From CAWDBV01 sp963800705 (GTDB lineage Bacteria; Actinomycetota; Thermoleophilia; Solirubrobacterales; 70-9), in NCBI GenBank assembly GCA_963800705.1, contig CAWDBV010000005.1, positions 1-64,000 on the forward strand: a stretch of DNA of 64,000 nt, in the 5' to 3' direction. A program made the position numbers and the translations under genes. Within the stretch, counting starts at the first letter, position 1; each line of letters begins with the position of its first letter. Positions 45,715 to 54,349 of this stretch are shown here, piece after piece. Below the pieces are notes generated by a model. That model made no database searches. It was not told the origin of the DNA and was given only the letters and a program-made list of their open reading frames with translations.

Positions 45715-46377
45715 CTATTCAGTAGGCATGCGCTCGATGCAGTTGACGAACTTGCCCGTGTCACGCAGTGGCGGCCCGTGGCCGAAGCACACCACCGAAG
45801 GCTCGAGCGGCAGAAGTTTCTTGGCCGAGCGCCGGTTGAGCGCCGCGTCGGTGCCGGCCCAGGCCGGGGGCTCGTCAAGGCGCCCGACGTTGGTGAGCAC
45901 GTCCCCGGCGATCAGGACGCGGTCGCTCTCCCGCCAGTAGACGGCGTGCCCGGGTGAGTGGCCCGGCGTGCCGATGACCCGGAATCCGGCGACCTCGTCG
46001 CCCTCGCGAAGAGGCCTGTCGACCGGATGCCCGGGCCCGGCCCAGCGCCGGCCCAGGCGCTTCAGGACCCTGGGGGCATTCGGCTGTCGGCGCAGCATCT
46101 CCTCGTAGCCGATCTCGGCGGCTTTCACGTCGCCCTCCGGGCACCAGAACGGGATCCCCAGCGCGGTGCAGATCTGGTGGCTCGAGCCCTGGTGGTCGGC
46201 GTGGGCGTGGGTGAGCGCGTGGGCGGCGACGTCGCGGCCGCGGAGGTTCCCAAGGAGGCGGTCTCCCGCACGCCGGTTCGAGGCATCGATCAAGACGTCT
46301 CCGACCAGGTAGACGTTGACGGCGTTCGGCAGCCTCACACCGTTGAGCTGCCAGAGATCCGGCGCGACTTCCCTCAC
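45715..46377 (-). CDS. metallo-beta-lactamase-fold (glyoxalase II-like) hydrolase
   Basis: A 220-residue hydrolase with the complete zinc-binding motif THAHADHQG, then GTPGHSPGHAVYW, IAGDVLTN and a final GHGPPL. This is the order of glyoxalase II-like MBL enzymes. The chosen start is GTG 46377 (VREVAPDLWQLNGV), matching the usual beginning of the family; the frame extends to GTG 46410. It diverges from the secreted protein at 46.5 kb. Substrate unknown. Confidence 0.85.
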   Translation of the reverse strand: MREVAPDLWQLNGVRLPNAVNVYLVGDVLIDASNRRAGDRLLGNLRGRDVAAHALTHAHADHQGSSHQICTALGIPFWCPEGDVKAAEIGYEEMLRRQPNAPRVLKRLGRRWAGPGHPVDRPLREGDEVAGFRVIGTPGHSPGHAVYWRESDRVLIAGDVLTNVGRLDEPPAWAGTDAALNRRSAKKLLPLEPSVVCFGHGPPLRDTGKFVNCIERMPTE

Positions 46378-46472
46378 GTGGCGATCATATTTCGGGGGTC
46401 GGGACCTCACAGCGTGACTTTCCGTGATTTGATGTGTTCCAATCAGCAGGGATGGGTACCGCCCTACCGACT

Positions 46473-47351
46473 ATGCGCAGACTCGCACTGACATCCGCCG
46501 TTCTCGCCGCGCTCGCGGCCGTGGCTTTTGCCGCCATGGCGCTCGCCTCGAATGCGCCGAAGCTGGTGCCGAAGATGAAGACCAAGCGCGTGATCGCGAC
46601 GCAGGACTTCACGATCCAGGGCTCGGACGCCCCGGAGCGCTACGAGGTCTACTGCCCGCGCGGCATGCGCCCGCTCGGCGGCGGCGTGTTCGCCTCCCCG
46701 CCGCCGGATGCCACCGGTGCGGGTGCCTTCCCGGTCTCCTACGAGCGCCTCGGCCAGCAGGACGGCTGGCACATCAGCGTCGCCCAGGTCGGCAAGCCAA
46801 CGGGGACCCCGGTCAAGCTTCAGGTGATGTGCCGCAAGTACAGCGGCAACATCGACCCGGTCGAGCACTTCGTCAAGGACCAGACGACCAAGAACGTCGG
46901 CCCGGGCGAAACGAAGCGCTTCACCGAGACCTGCCCCGGCAAGGGCAGGATCATCACCGGCGGCTACCTCTCGAGCCACTTCTTCTCGAACAAGGGCGTC
47001 TTCGTGACCGAGTCGATGATGACGCCCGATCAGAAGTCGTGGACGATCCTCGCCCACGGCGTGGCCGGCGGAACCGGCGGCCAGGTGACCTCGATCGCCT
47101 ATTGCTACAAGTCGAAGAAGCCGCTGCTCGCCGAGACGCGCGGCGCCCCGGCGACGGCAACCGCCACCGCCACCGCAACCTCGACCGCGCCCCCCTGCCC
47201 CGGCGGCAAGCAGCTGATCGCGGGCGGATACAGCGCACCCGGAACCGTGCGCGTCTTCGACGGCGGCTTCCGCGACCTCAACACCTGGACCGCCTCGGCC
47301 TCGCACTACACGGCCCCGGGCGAAGTCACCGCGATCGGCTACTGCCTCTAG
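46473..47351 (+). CDS. secreted protein of unknown function
   Basis: A protein of about 292 residues with a signal peptide MRRLALTSAVLAALAAVAFA ending near ALAS. Two further in-frame starts (GTG 46434, ATG 46452) lie upstream; ATG 46473 gives the best signal peptide. The body contains repeating elements of the form C-P-x-G plus GGG/GGY: YCPRGMRPLGGGVF, TCPGKGRIITGGYLS, PCPGGKQLIAGGYSA, each followed by a C-terminal cysteine strand (MCRKY, YCYKS, GYCL). This suggests three copies of a ~75-residue disulfide-linked beta unit. A TATATATATAT low-complexity linker precedes the third. I know no named family. Confidence 0.72.
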   Translation: MRRLALTSAVLAALAAVAFAAMALASNAPKLVPKMKTKRVIATQDFTIQGSDAPERYEVYCPRGMRPLGGGVFASPPPDATGAGAFPVSYERLGQQDGWHISVAQVGKPTGTPVKLQVMCRKYSGNIDPVEHFVKDQTTKNVGPGETKRFTETCPGKGRIITGGYLSSHFFSNKGVFVTESMMTPDQKSWTILAHGVAGGTGGQVTSIAYCYKSKKPLLAETRGAPATATATATATSTAPPCPGGKQLIAGGYSAPGTVRVFDGGFRDLNTWTASASHYTAPGEVTAIGYCL

Positions 47352-47354
47352 CCC

Positions 47355-47753
47355 CTACCCGGGGTCCTCGGCGCGCCAGCAGAGAGCGCGCTCGGGGCGC
47401 AGGCGCAGCAGCGGGCCACCCGGCTCACCTGCCCGGTAGGCGGGATATCGCTCCGCCAATCGCTTGATCACCGGGACGTGGCCCGCGGCGTCGACGATCT
47501 CGGTCTCGCCGAGCAGCTGCACCCAGGCGAGCTCGTCCCAGTTCTCGGAATAGCGGTCGACGGTGAGCGCGCTCCGCGGCCGCGCCTGTAGCCAGCGCAG
47601 CCGGGCGAGCTCCGTGGCCGGGACGCGCTTCGGCTTCTCGTCGATCGCGCTCCAGACTGCGTCGTCGATGACCGCGAAGGTGACCGGGAGAACGCGTGGG
47701 CTGCCATCGTCGTCGATCAGCCCGAGGCGCCCGACAAGCGTGGTCTCGAGCAA
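47355..47753 (-). CDS. pyridoxamine 5'-phosphate oxidase-like FMN/F420-binding protein
   Basis: A split-barrel protein of the PPOX class, similar to the F420-dependent TIGR03668 group. Family signs are GRLGLIDDDGSPRVLPVTFA, AIDEKPKRVPATELARLRWL and LTVDRYSENWDELAWVQL. Homology seems to extend upstream to about 47790 (SLEELPEWATELLETTLVGR), but no ATG, GTG or TTG opens that part; the TTG at 47753 is the first usable start and would cut the first helix. It lies directly behind amtB on the same strand. The start is therefore uncertain. Confidence 0.7.
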   Translation of the reverse strand: MLETTLVGRLGLIDDDGSPRVLPVTFAVIDDAVWSAIDEKPKRVPATELARLRWLQARPRSALTVDRYSENWDELAWVQLLGETEIVDAAGHVPVIKRLAERYPAYRAGEPGGPLLRLRPERALCWRAEDPG

Positions 47754-47800
47754 CTCCGTTGCCCACTCCGGCAGCTCTTCGAGGCTGGATTGGGCGACAG

Positions 47801-49129
47801 CTAGGGCTGCTTGACCGGCTTTTTGCCGGCGTCGCCGTCCTCGGGCGTGACCAGGATCGCGCCCTCGCCGCTCGCGTAAGCCTCCTCGCCATGGGCGGCG
47901 ACGTCGATGCCGAGCGCCTCCTCGCGTTCGTCGCCGCGCAGCGGCAGCACGGCGCCGATTATCCGCAGCAGCAGATAGGTGACGACGAACGCGTAGGCGG
48001 GAGCAGCGGCTGCGGCCAGCGCCTGGTCGAGGAGCTGGTCGGCGTTGCCGTAGAGGAGTCCGTCGGAAATGCCGTTCCAGGCCTCCTCGGCGAAGAAGCC
48101 GATGAAGAGGATGCCGGTGAAGCCGGCGATGCCGTGCGCGGCGAGCACGTCGAGGGTCTCGTCGACGCGGGTGCGGGGGCGAAGGGCGACGACGGCGTAG
48201 CACGGGAGCGTGCCGATGACGCCGAGCAGGATCGCCCAGCCCGGGCTGATGAAGGCTCCCGCGGGGGTGATCAGCACGCAGCCGACGATGATCGCCGTAG
48301 CCGCGCCGACGGCGGTTGCCTTGCGGCCGCGGATCGCGTCGAGGATCATCCAGGTCAGGACCGCCACGGCCGGCGTAAGGACCGTGTTCACGAAAGCGAG
48401 CACGCTCGCATCGTTGGTCCCGATGCCGCTACCGCCGTTGAAGCCGAACCAACCGAACCACAGCAATCCGGCGCCGAGCAGAACGAAGATGACGTTGTGG
48501 GGCAGCAGCGCCTGTCTGCCGTAGTCCTTGCGGGCCCCGACGACGAGCGCCGCCGCCAGCGCGGAGAAGCCGGACGCCATCTCGACCGGGACCCCGCCGG
48601 CGAAATCGAGCGTTCCGCGCTCGAACAGCCAGCCGCCGCCGAACGCCCAGTGCGCCATGACCGCGTAGACGAGCACCGACCAGAGGGTCGCGAACACGAT
48701 CCAGGCGCTGAATCGCATCCGCTCGACCACGGCGCCGGAGATCAGCGCCACAGTGATGATGCAGAAGGTGGCCTGGTAGGCCATGAAGAGCAGGTGCGGG
48801 ATCGTCTGCGGATCCTCGGTCCCGATCACGTTGCGCGGCTCGAAGGTGACGTCTTTGAGCAGGAAGTTCCCGGTGCCGCCGATCAGATCGCCGGTCCCGT
48901 CGAACGCGATCGAGTAGCCGATCACGACCCATGTGATGGCGGCGATCCCCATCGCCGAGATGCACATCATGAAGGCGTTGAGGCTGTTCTTCGAGCGAAC
49001 CAGTCCGGCGTAGAAGAGGCCCAGCGCGACCGTCATCATCAGGACGAGCGCGGTCGCGGTCAACATCCAGGCGGTGTCGCCGGTGTCCACCTTGGGTGCC
49101 TGGGCGATCAGGGCCGGGAGCTCGATCAC
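47801..49129 (-). CDS. amt: ammonium transporter
   Basis: A 442-residue Amt/MEP/Rh channel with 11 membrane segments and a short signal-like start. Family motifs are GLFYAGLVRSKNSLN, AHWAFGGGWL, DFAGGVPVEMASG (with Met for the usual His), LLWFGWFGFNGGS and AAHGIAGFTGILFIGFFAEE. The pore histidines appear in AHWAFGG and AAHGIAG. The start is GTG 49129, overlapping the P-II stop as GTGA. It takes up ammonium and is gated by the P-II protein encoded just upstream. Confidence 0.95.
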   Translation of the reverse strand: MIELPALIAQAPKVDTGDTAWMLTATALVLMMTVALGLFYAGLVRSKNSLNAFMMCISAMGIAAITWVVIGYSIAFDGTGDLIGGTGNFLLKDVTFEPRNVIGTEDPQTIPHLLFMAYQATFCIITVALISGAVVERMRFSAWIVFATLWSVLVYAVMAHWAFGGGWLFERGTLDFAGGVPVEMASGFSALAAALVVGARKDYGRQALLPHNVIFVLLGAGLLWFGWFGFNGGSGIGTNDASVLAFVNTVLTPAVAVLTWMILDAIRGRKATAVGAATAIIVGCVLITPAGAFISPGWAILLGVIGTLPCYAVVALRPRTRVDETLDVLAAHGIAGFTGILFIGFFAEEAWNGISDGLLYGNADQLLDQALAAAAAPAYAFVVTYLLLRIIGAVLPLRGDEREEALGIDVAAHGEEAYASGEGAILVTPEDGDAGKKPVKQP

Positions 49130-49518
49130 TTCTTCGCCTTCTTGCGCGGCGTGGTCTTCTTGCCGGCCGCGTCAACCGGCGTCACCGCGTCCGCGTCCTC
49201 CTCGCCGGTACGGATCCGGACCGCGCGCTCGATCGGCAGCACGAAGATCTTCCCGTCGCCGACCTCGTCGGTGCGACCGCCCTCGACGAGCGCGTCGATC
49301 GTCTTGTCGACGAAATTGTCGGAAACTGCGATCTCGAAGCGGACCTTGTCGGCGAGCCCGACCTGCACGGTGGTGCCGCGGTAGGTCTCGACGCGGTCGA
49401 GCTCGCCGCCGTGCCCCTCGATGCGACTGATCGACACCCCACGCACCTCGGCGCGGTAGAGCGCCTCGAGTACGTCGTTCGCCTTCTCGGGACGGACGAT
49501 GCCGATGACAAGTTTCAA
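49126..49518 (-). CDS. glnK: P-II nitrogen regulatory protein, atypical
   Basis: A 130-residue P-II protein (usual length 112) that should block AmtB and sense ATP/ADP and 2-oxoglutarate. The start is TTG 49518 (MKLVIGIVRPEKANDVLEAL). The T-loop reads GHGGELDRVETYRGTTVQVG: Tyr-46 is kept, but position 51, the residue uridylylated or adenylylated in typical GlnB/GlnK, is Val, and position 50 is Thr instead of Glu. The B-loop TDEVGDGKIFVLPIERAVRI is normal. A basic tail (AGKKTTPRKKAKK) of ~15 residues follows. Covalent Tyr-51 modification should be impossible. Confidence 0.93.
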   Translation of the reverse strand: MKLVIGIVRPEKANDVLEALYRAEVRGVSISRIEGHGGELDRVETYRGTTVQVGLADKVRFEIAVSDNFVDKTIDALVEGGRTDEVGDGKIFVLPIERAVRIRTGEEDADAVTPVDAAGKKTTPRKKAKK

Positions 49519-49530
49519 AGCGGCGCGAGC

Positions 49531-49610
49531 CTATACAAAACCAAGCAGCTACCGATTTGGACTGCTGTACAAAACCGCTCCGTCCGGCCTTTTACTTCTG
49601 TACGACGGAT
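49531..49610. promoter_or_regulatory. phased CTRTACAAAACC repeats upstream of glnK
   Basis: CTATACAAAACC (49531-49542) and CTGTACAAAACC (49565-49576) are near-identical direct repeats 34 bases apart, start to start. A weaker third copy, CTGTACGACGG, starts at 49598, 33 bases further. The spacing is about three helical turns. They end 12 bases or more upstream of the TTG start of glnK-amtB, and a TATAGG-like -10 box lies in the copy nearest the gene. They look like activator or repressor sites, possibly for nitrogen control. Confidence 0.45.
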
Positions 49611-49614
49611 CGCC

Positions 49615-50770
49615 TCAGCAACCGTGCTGGAAGTCCGCCGACTGCACGACCTGGAAGGCCGAGCCCGGGATCTCCTTGAGCTGCTCGAGGTCCTCGTCGT
49701 CCCAGCGCGCGTCGGAGGCGCCGGTGATGAACCAGTCGCCGCCGTTGTCGGCGACGATCATCCCGTAGCGCTTCAGCGCCTCGGCGATCACGCGCGACTG
49801 GCCGGTCAGCCCGGAGATGTTGTAGCCGCCGCCGAGCCGCAGTCGCATCCCCATCGGGGGCGAGCTCGTTGCGCAGTTCGACGAGGCCTCATGGGTCGCG
49901 GGCCTGATCCAGGAGCCTCGGGTGGGGCTGAAGGTGACCCGGATCGCGTGGTTGACGACCCCCGCGGCGACTTCCTCGTATCGGACCAGTCCGGGGAAGA
50001 TCGGCAGCCCGGCCGCGTCGGCCGAGGTCCAGTCGTCGGGGCGCATCGCGGCCGAATGCAGGTCCCAGCGCGCCGCCGAGCTGGCGGCCCACGAGTTTCT
50101 GCGGCCCGCCGAGGAACTCGGCGTTGTAGAGCTCGTAGAGGAGGCAGTTGTCGCCGTCGACGGAGACAACGTGCTCGTCGCCGTCGCCGTACTCCTTCGG
50201 CGCGTCGGGCGGGATCGGGTAGGGCCCCGGGTCGCTCTGGTAGTCGTAGTTCTCGCCTTCGTTGCCGAAGGAGATCGGCACCGCGGGCTGCGTGCCCGGC
50301 ACCACGACGTAGGGGATCCCGTACAGGTAGCCGAGGTCGGGGTCGGTGCCGAAGTCGGGGTGGAGGTCGCTGCCGCCGAAGGCCGTCAGGAACGCCGTCG
50401 CCGACGCGCTGGTGTCGGGCGGGGAGCCGGAAACGTCCTGGTTCCACGCCCGCTGGTCGGGAAGCGACTGCCCGCCGGCGGGCGCCGGCGGGAAGACCGG
50501 GCAGTTGCCGAGCGAGGCGCCGCCGGTCGGGCCGCTGGTCGGCGGCTGGCCGGAGGTCGCGGTGGCCGGAACCGTCGGCGCAGCCGGCGCGCGCTTCACG
50601 CACGCCCTGCGCTTCTTGCCCTTCCTGACCTTCTTGCCCGGGCAGCGCTTGCGCTTCTTCTTGACGGCGGCCGACGCCGGTGCCGATCGGGCCTCCGCGG
50701 CGGGCACGAGCGCCAGGCACAGCGCGGCCGCAAGCGCAGCTGCCACTGCTCTCGTCGAAGTTGCCTTCAT
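49615..50770 (-). pseudogene. secreted protein of unknown function with N-terminal basic Cys segment (one frameshift)
   Basis: An exported protein of about 385 residues. The start is ATG 50770, giving MKATSTRAVAAALAAALCLA as signal peptide. Just behind it is a Lys/Arg-rich segment with two cysteines 13 residues apart (RCPGKKVRKGKKRRACVK). This matches the C-terminal tails of other exported proteins here. The body (residues ~85-230) has LGYLYGIPYVVVPGTQP, ISFGNEGENYDYQSDPGPYP and DNCLLYELYNAEF. Near 50095 one base is off; the following frame reads WAASSAARWDLHSAAMRPDD, then GLPIFPGLVRYEEVAAGVVN and FITGASDARWDDEDL. The body belongs to an unnamed family of secreted proteins that I recall only by pattern. 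Confidence 0.7.
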
Positions 50771-50906
50771 GGAGGTTGGCCTCATCGAGATTGAATCGGC
50801 TCTCCGTCCCATCGCCTGCAGTTGTAGCGCCGCCGCGACCGTGGCGCGGTGATCCCGGTCACACGGCTAGTGGGCAGGAAAGCGGCCGCGGGGGCGGAAA
50901 GACGCA

Positions 50907-50950
50907 CCCGGAGCCCTACACCCGGGAGCCCTACATTCGGGAGCCCCACC
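50907..50950 (+). repeat. three imperfect 15-bp tandem repeats before corA
   Basis: Three copies of a unit like CGGGAGCCCTACAYC lie in a row just before the CorA ATG. They are in frame with CorA and would encode SPTPG, SPTFG and SPTML if a GTG at 50849 were used. They either form part of an N-terminal extension or a 5' untranslated region. Confidence 0.5.
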
Positions 50951-51928
50951 ATGCTCGTCGACTGCGCCCACTACAAGGACGGAAAACGCACCCATGAGGG
51001 CAAGCTCGAGCTCGCCCAGGCAGCAGAGGTCGCGCGCGGCGACCCGAGCGAGTTCGTCTGGATCGGGCTGCACGACCCCGCTTCGGGCACGCTCAAGGAG
51101 CTGAAGGAGCTCTTCGACCTCCACGAGCTCGCGATCGAGGACGCCGAGCGCATGCACGAACGGCCGAAGATCGAGGACTACGACGAGTCGTGGTTCATCG
51201 TCCTGCGCACCGCGCACTATCACGAGCAGGAGGAGGAGGTCCACTTCGGCGAGATCCATCTGTTCGCCGGTCCCGGCTATGTGATCACGATCCGCCACGG
51301 CGTCGGCAGCGAGCTCGGGACCGCTCGCCAGCGGGTCGAGGCGCGGCCCGACCTGCTCAAAATGGGGCCGAGCGCGGCGGTCTGGGGAGTGATCGACAAG
51401 GTCGTCGACGACTACCTCCCAGTCGTCGACGGGATCGAGGACGATATCGAGGAGGTTGAGGTGGACGTCTTCGACGACGACCGACCGGCGCCGACCCAGC
51501 GCATCTACTTCCTGAAGCGCGAGGTGGTCGAGTTCCATCGCGCCGTCTGGCCGCTGCTCGGGCCGCTCGAGGCGCTCGAGCACGGCGCCTACACGGCGAT
51601 CCCCGAGGAGATGCGCCGCTACTTCCGAGACATCCACGACCACGCCCGCCGCGCCGACGAGCAGGTGAACTCGCAGCGCGAGCTCCTGACAAGCATCCTC
51701 GAGGCCAACCTGGCGCTGGTCAGCGTCACCCAGAACGAGGTCGTGAAGAAGATCTCCTCCTACGCGGCGATCATCGCCGTACCGACGTTCATCGCCAGCG
51801 TCTACGGAATGAACTTCGAGTACATGCCCGAGCTCGACGAAAGAGCCGGCTACCCGCTGGCGCTCGGCGTCATGCTGATCTCGGTGCTGTGGCTGCGCTG
51901 GTACTTCAAGCGCGTCGACTGGATCTAG
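50951..51928 (+). CDS. corA: CorA family magnesium/cobalt transporter
   Basis: A 325-residue channel protein. The soluble N-terminal domain includes FVWIGLHDPASGTLKELKEL and DAERMHERPKIEDYDESWFI. The long stalk helix region ends in ITQNEVVKK-like VSVTQNEVVKKISSYAAIIA. The two membrane helices carry the signature YGMNFEYMPE. The C-terminus is basic (YFKRVDWI). The start is ATG 50951; a GTG at 50849 would add 34 residues including the 15-bp repeats. CtaG follows after 34 bases on the same strand. Confidence 0.93.
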   Translation: MLVDCAHYKDGKRTHEGKLELAQAAEVARGDPSEFVWIGLHDPASGTLKELKELFDLHELAIEDAERMHERPKIEDYDESWFIVLRTAHYHEQEEEVHFGEIHLFAGPGYVITIRHGVGSELGTARQRVEARPDLLKMGPSAAVWGVIDKVVDDYLPVVDGIEDDIEEVEVDVFDDDRPAPTQRIYFLKREVVEFHRAVWPLLGPLEALEHGAYTAIPEEMRRYFRDIHDHARRADEQVNSQRELLTSILEANLALVSVTQNEVVKKISSYAAIIAVPTFIASVYGMNFEYMPELDERAGYPLALGVMLISVLWLRWYFKRVDWI

Positions 51929-51962
51929 GGCGCCCGCCGCCCTCTCTCTATTCTGAGCCGCG

Positions 51963-52856
51963 ATGAGCCTCCCGCTCGCCCATCTCGGCAGCGGCAGCTT
52001 CGGGGCGCTGCAGATGGCGCCGCCGCTGCTGGTCGCGGTCCTCTACCTCGTCCGCGCCCGCACGCTCGCGAACGACGGCAGGCCGGTGCCGGCATGGCGG
52101 CAGGTCTGCTTCGCGGCCGGGATCGTGCTGCTGTTCGTCTCGCTCGCCTCCCCGTTCGCGTACCTGGGCGAGGAGCTGCTCGTCGCCCACATGGCCCAGC
52201 ACCTGGTCGCCGGGGACATCGCGGCGCTGCTGATCGTGCTCGGGCTCACCGGGCCGCTGCTGCAGCCGCTGCTCGCAATCGGGGCGATCGACCGGCTGCG
52301 GATCCTCGCCCACCCGCTCGTCGCGCTGCCGCTCTGGGCCGCAAACCTGCTCGTCTGGCACCTGCCGGTGCTCTACCAGGCGGCGCTGACCAGCGAACCG
52401 CTGCACGCCCTCCAGCACGCGATGTTCGTCGGGTTCGGGGTGCTGATGTGGATGCCGCTGCTCGGGCCGCTGCCGGTGCCGAGCTGGTTCGGGCTGCCGG
52501 CGAAGCTCGGCTACCTGATCGGCGTGCGGCTGACCGGCACCGCGCTCGGCAACGTGCTGATGTGGTCGGGGACCGAGCTCTACCCGGACTACGCGCGCGG
52601 TGAGGCGCACTGGGAGATCTCGCCGCTCGCCGACCAGGGCGCCGCCGGCATCGCGATGATGATCGAGGGCGGGCTGCTGACCCTCGGCGTGCTGGTCTGG
52701 CTGTTCCTGCTCTGGTCGAAGCAGGACACCGAGCGCCAGCGGCTGCTCGACCTCGCCGAAGAGCGGGGTGTCCCGCTCGAGGCCGCGCGCGCCGGTCGCG
52801 CGGTGGCCGCGGGCGAGGGCCGGCGTCTCGAGGAGCGGTTGAGGAACAGCGGTTGA
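51963..52856 (+). CDS. ctaG: CtaG-type cytochrome c oxidase assembly membrane protein
   Basis: A 297-residue protein of the caa3_CtaG family with about seven membrane segments. Family signs are LASPFAYLGEELLVAHMAQH, WAANLLVWHLPVLYQAAL, LQHAMFVGFGVLMWMPLLGP and a C-terminal DQGAAGIAMMIEGGLLTL. These proteins help insert copper into haem-copper oxidases. The start is ATG 51963. The stop overlaps the next gene's TTG by four bases, so the two are coupled. No cytochrome oxidase subunits are in this window. Confidence 0.88.
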   Translation: MSLPLAHLGSGSFGALQMAPPLLVAVLYLVRARTLANDGRPVPAWRQVCFAAGIVLLFVSLASPFAYLGEELLVAHMAQHLVAGDIAALLIVLGLTGPLLQPLLAIGAIDRLRILAHPLVALPLWAANLLVWHLPVLYQAALTSEPLHALQHAMFVGFGVLMWMPLLGPLPVPSWFGLPAKLGYLIGVRLTGTALGNVLMWSGTELYPDYARGEAHWEISPLADQGAAGIAMMIEGGLLTLGVLVWLFLLWSKQDTERQRLLDLAEERGVPLEAARAGRAVAAGEGRRLEERLRNSG

Positions 52857-54349
52857 ACGAGGGAGGGACCCGATACCTGACCGCGCTCGTGTTCGTGGTC
52901 GGCTCGGCGAGCCTCGGCGCCGAGATCGCCGCCGCGCGCCTCCTGGCTCCCTATTTCGGGGCTTCGACGATCGTCTGGGCGAACACGATCGGGGTCGTGC
53001 TGGTGGCGCTCTCGGTGGGGTACTGGCTCGGCGGCCGCTGGGCGGACCGCAACCCCGAGCGGCGCGGGCTCTGCATGCTCGTGCTTGGGGCGGCGGGGCT
53101 GATCGCGGTGATTCCGTTCGCCTCGCGGCCGTTCTTCGAGCTCTCTGTCGACGCGCTCGACTCGATCTCCGCCGGCGCCTTCCTCGGCTCGCTGCTCGGG
53201 GTGCTGGTGCTGGTCGCCGTCCCGGTGATGCTGCTGGGCGCCTGCACGCCGTGGGCGCTGCGGCTCGCGGTCCCCGACGTCGAGCACGCGGGCACCGTCG
53301 CCGGGCGACTCTATGCCGTCTCGACCGCCGGCTCGCTGTTCGGGACGATGATCGCCGCCCTGGTGTTGATCCCGTTCATCGGCACCCAGCGCACCTTCCT
53401 CGCCTTTGCGCTCGCGCTGGCGCTGGTCGCCGCCGCCGGGCTTGGCTGGCGCTACTTCGCGGTCCCGGCGCTGGTCGCCGCCGCGGTCGCGATCCCGGCT
53501 ACGAGCGTCAGCGCCGACGACGGCGAGGAGGTCGTCTTCGAGACCGACACCACCCACCAGCACGTGCGCGTGATCGAGCAGCAGGACGGCGACGTCGTGC
53601 TCGAGCTCAACGAAGGGGTCGCGGTCCACTCGATCTACCGGCCCGGGAGATACCTCTTCAACCAGTACTGGGACGGGCTGCTCGTGCTCCCGTTCTTGAA
53701 CCGCTCGGCGCCGCCGGAGCGGATCGCGATCCTCGGTAACGCAGGCGGGACGACGGCGCGCCAGTACCGCCGCTTCTTTCCGCAGACCGAGATCGACGGG
53801 GTCGAGATCGACCCCGAGCTGACCGAGGTCGGGCGCCGCTACTTCGACATGGAGAACCCGCGGCTCACCGTCCACCACGAGGACGCCCGCCCCTGGCTGC
53901 GCCAGAGCGAGGGGGGCTACGACGTGATCATCGTCGACGCCTACCGCCAGCCCTACATCCCGTTCTACCTCTCGACGCGGGAGTTCTTCGAGCTCGTCCG
54001 CGACCGCCTCGCGCCGGGAGGGATGCTGATCGTCAACGCCGGGCACCCGGAGGGAAACGACGACCTCGAGAAGGTGATCGGCAGGACGATGGCCGAGGTC
54101 TTCCCGACCGTGCTCCGCGATCCGATCGGCGATTCGAACACCTACCTCGTCGGCAGCTCGGTCCCGGCCGGAGTCGGCCGCCTGCGTGCGGCGCGGCCCG
54201 TGCTGCCGCGCGAGCTCCGCTCGCTGGCGCTGGTCGAGTCCTACCGGGTCGAGCCGCGGCTCGAGGGCGGCGAGGTCTACACCGACGACAAGGCGCCGGT
54301 CGAGTGGCTCATCGACCGCAGCATCATCGGCTACGCCTCCGAGGACTGA
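52853..54349 (+). CDS. membrane spermidine-synthase-like protein (fused MFS/spermidine synthase type)
   Basis: A 498-residue protein. The N-terminal ~210 residues form about seven membrane helices, beginning LVFVVGSASLGAEIAAARLL. Residues ~230-498 form a methyltransferase-like domain of the spermidine-synthase fold: AILGNAGGTTARQYRRFFP, VEIDPELTEVGRRYFDM and YDVIIVDAYRQPYIPFYLST. The motif I region reads GNAGGTT rather than GGGDG. The polyamine-binding aspartate pair is not clearly present, so spermidine synthesis is uncertain. The start is TTG 52853 overlapping ctaG. Trigger factor follows after 140 bases. Confidence 0.85.
   Translation: MNEGGTRYLTALVFVVGSASLGAEIAAARLLAPYFGASTIVWANTIGVVLVALSVGYWLGGRWADRNPERRGLCMLVLGAAGLIAVIPFASRPFFELSVDALDSISAGAFLGSLLGVLVLVAVPVMLLGACTPWALRLAVPDVEHAGTVAGRLYAVSTAGSLFGTMIAALVLIPFIGTQRTFLAFALALALVAAAGLGWRYFAVPALVAAAVAIPATSVSADDGEEVVFETDTTHQHVRVIEQQDGDVVLELNEGVAVHSIYRPGRYLFNQYWDGLLVLPFLNRSAPPERIAILGNAGGTTARQYRRFFPQTEIDGVEIDPELTEVGRRYFDMENPRLTVHHEDARPWLRQSEGGYDVIIVDAYRQPYIPFYLSTREFFELVRDRLAPGGMLIVNAGHPEGNDDLEKVIGRTMAEVFPTVLRDPIGDSNTYLVGSSVPAGVGRLRAARPVLPRELRSLALVESYRVEPRLEGGEVYTDDKAPVEWLIDRSIIGYASED

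Noticed and set aside
52853..54349. Assignment as a genuine spermidine synthase (speE).
   Set aside because: The motif I glycines and the polyamine-binding acidic residues deviate, and half the protein is membrane-embedded; only a spermidine-synthase-like fold is claimed.
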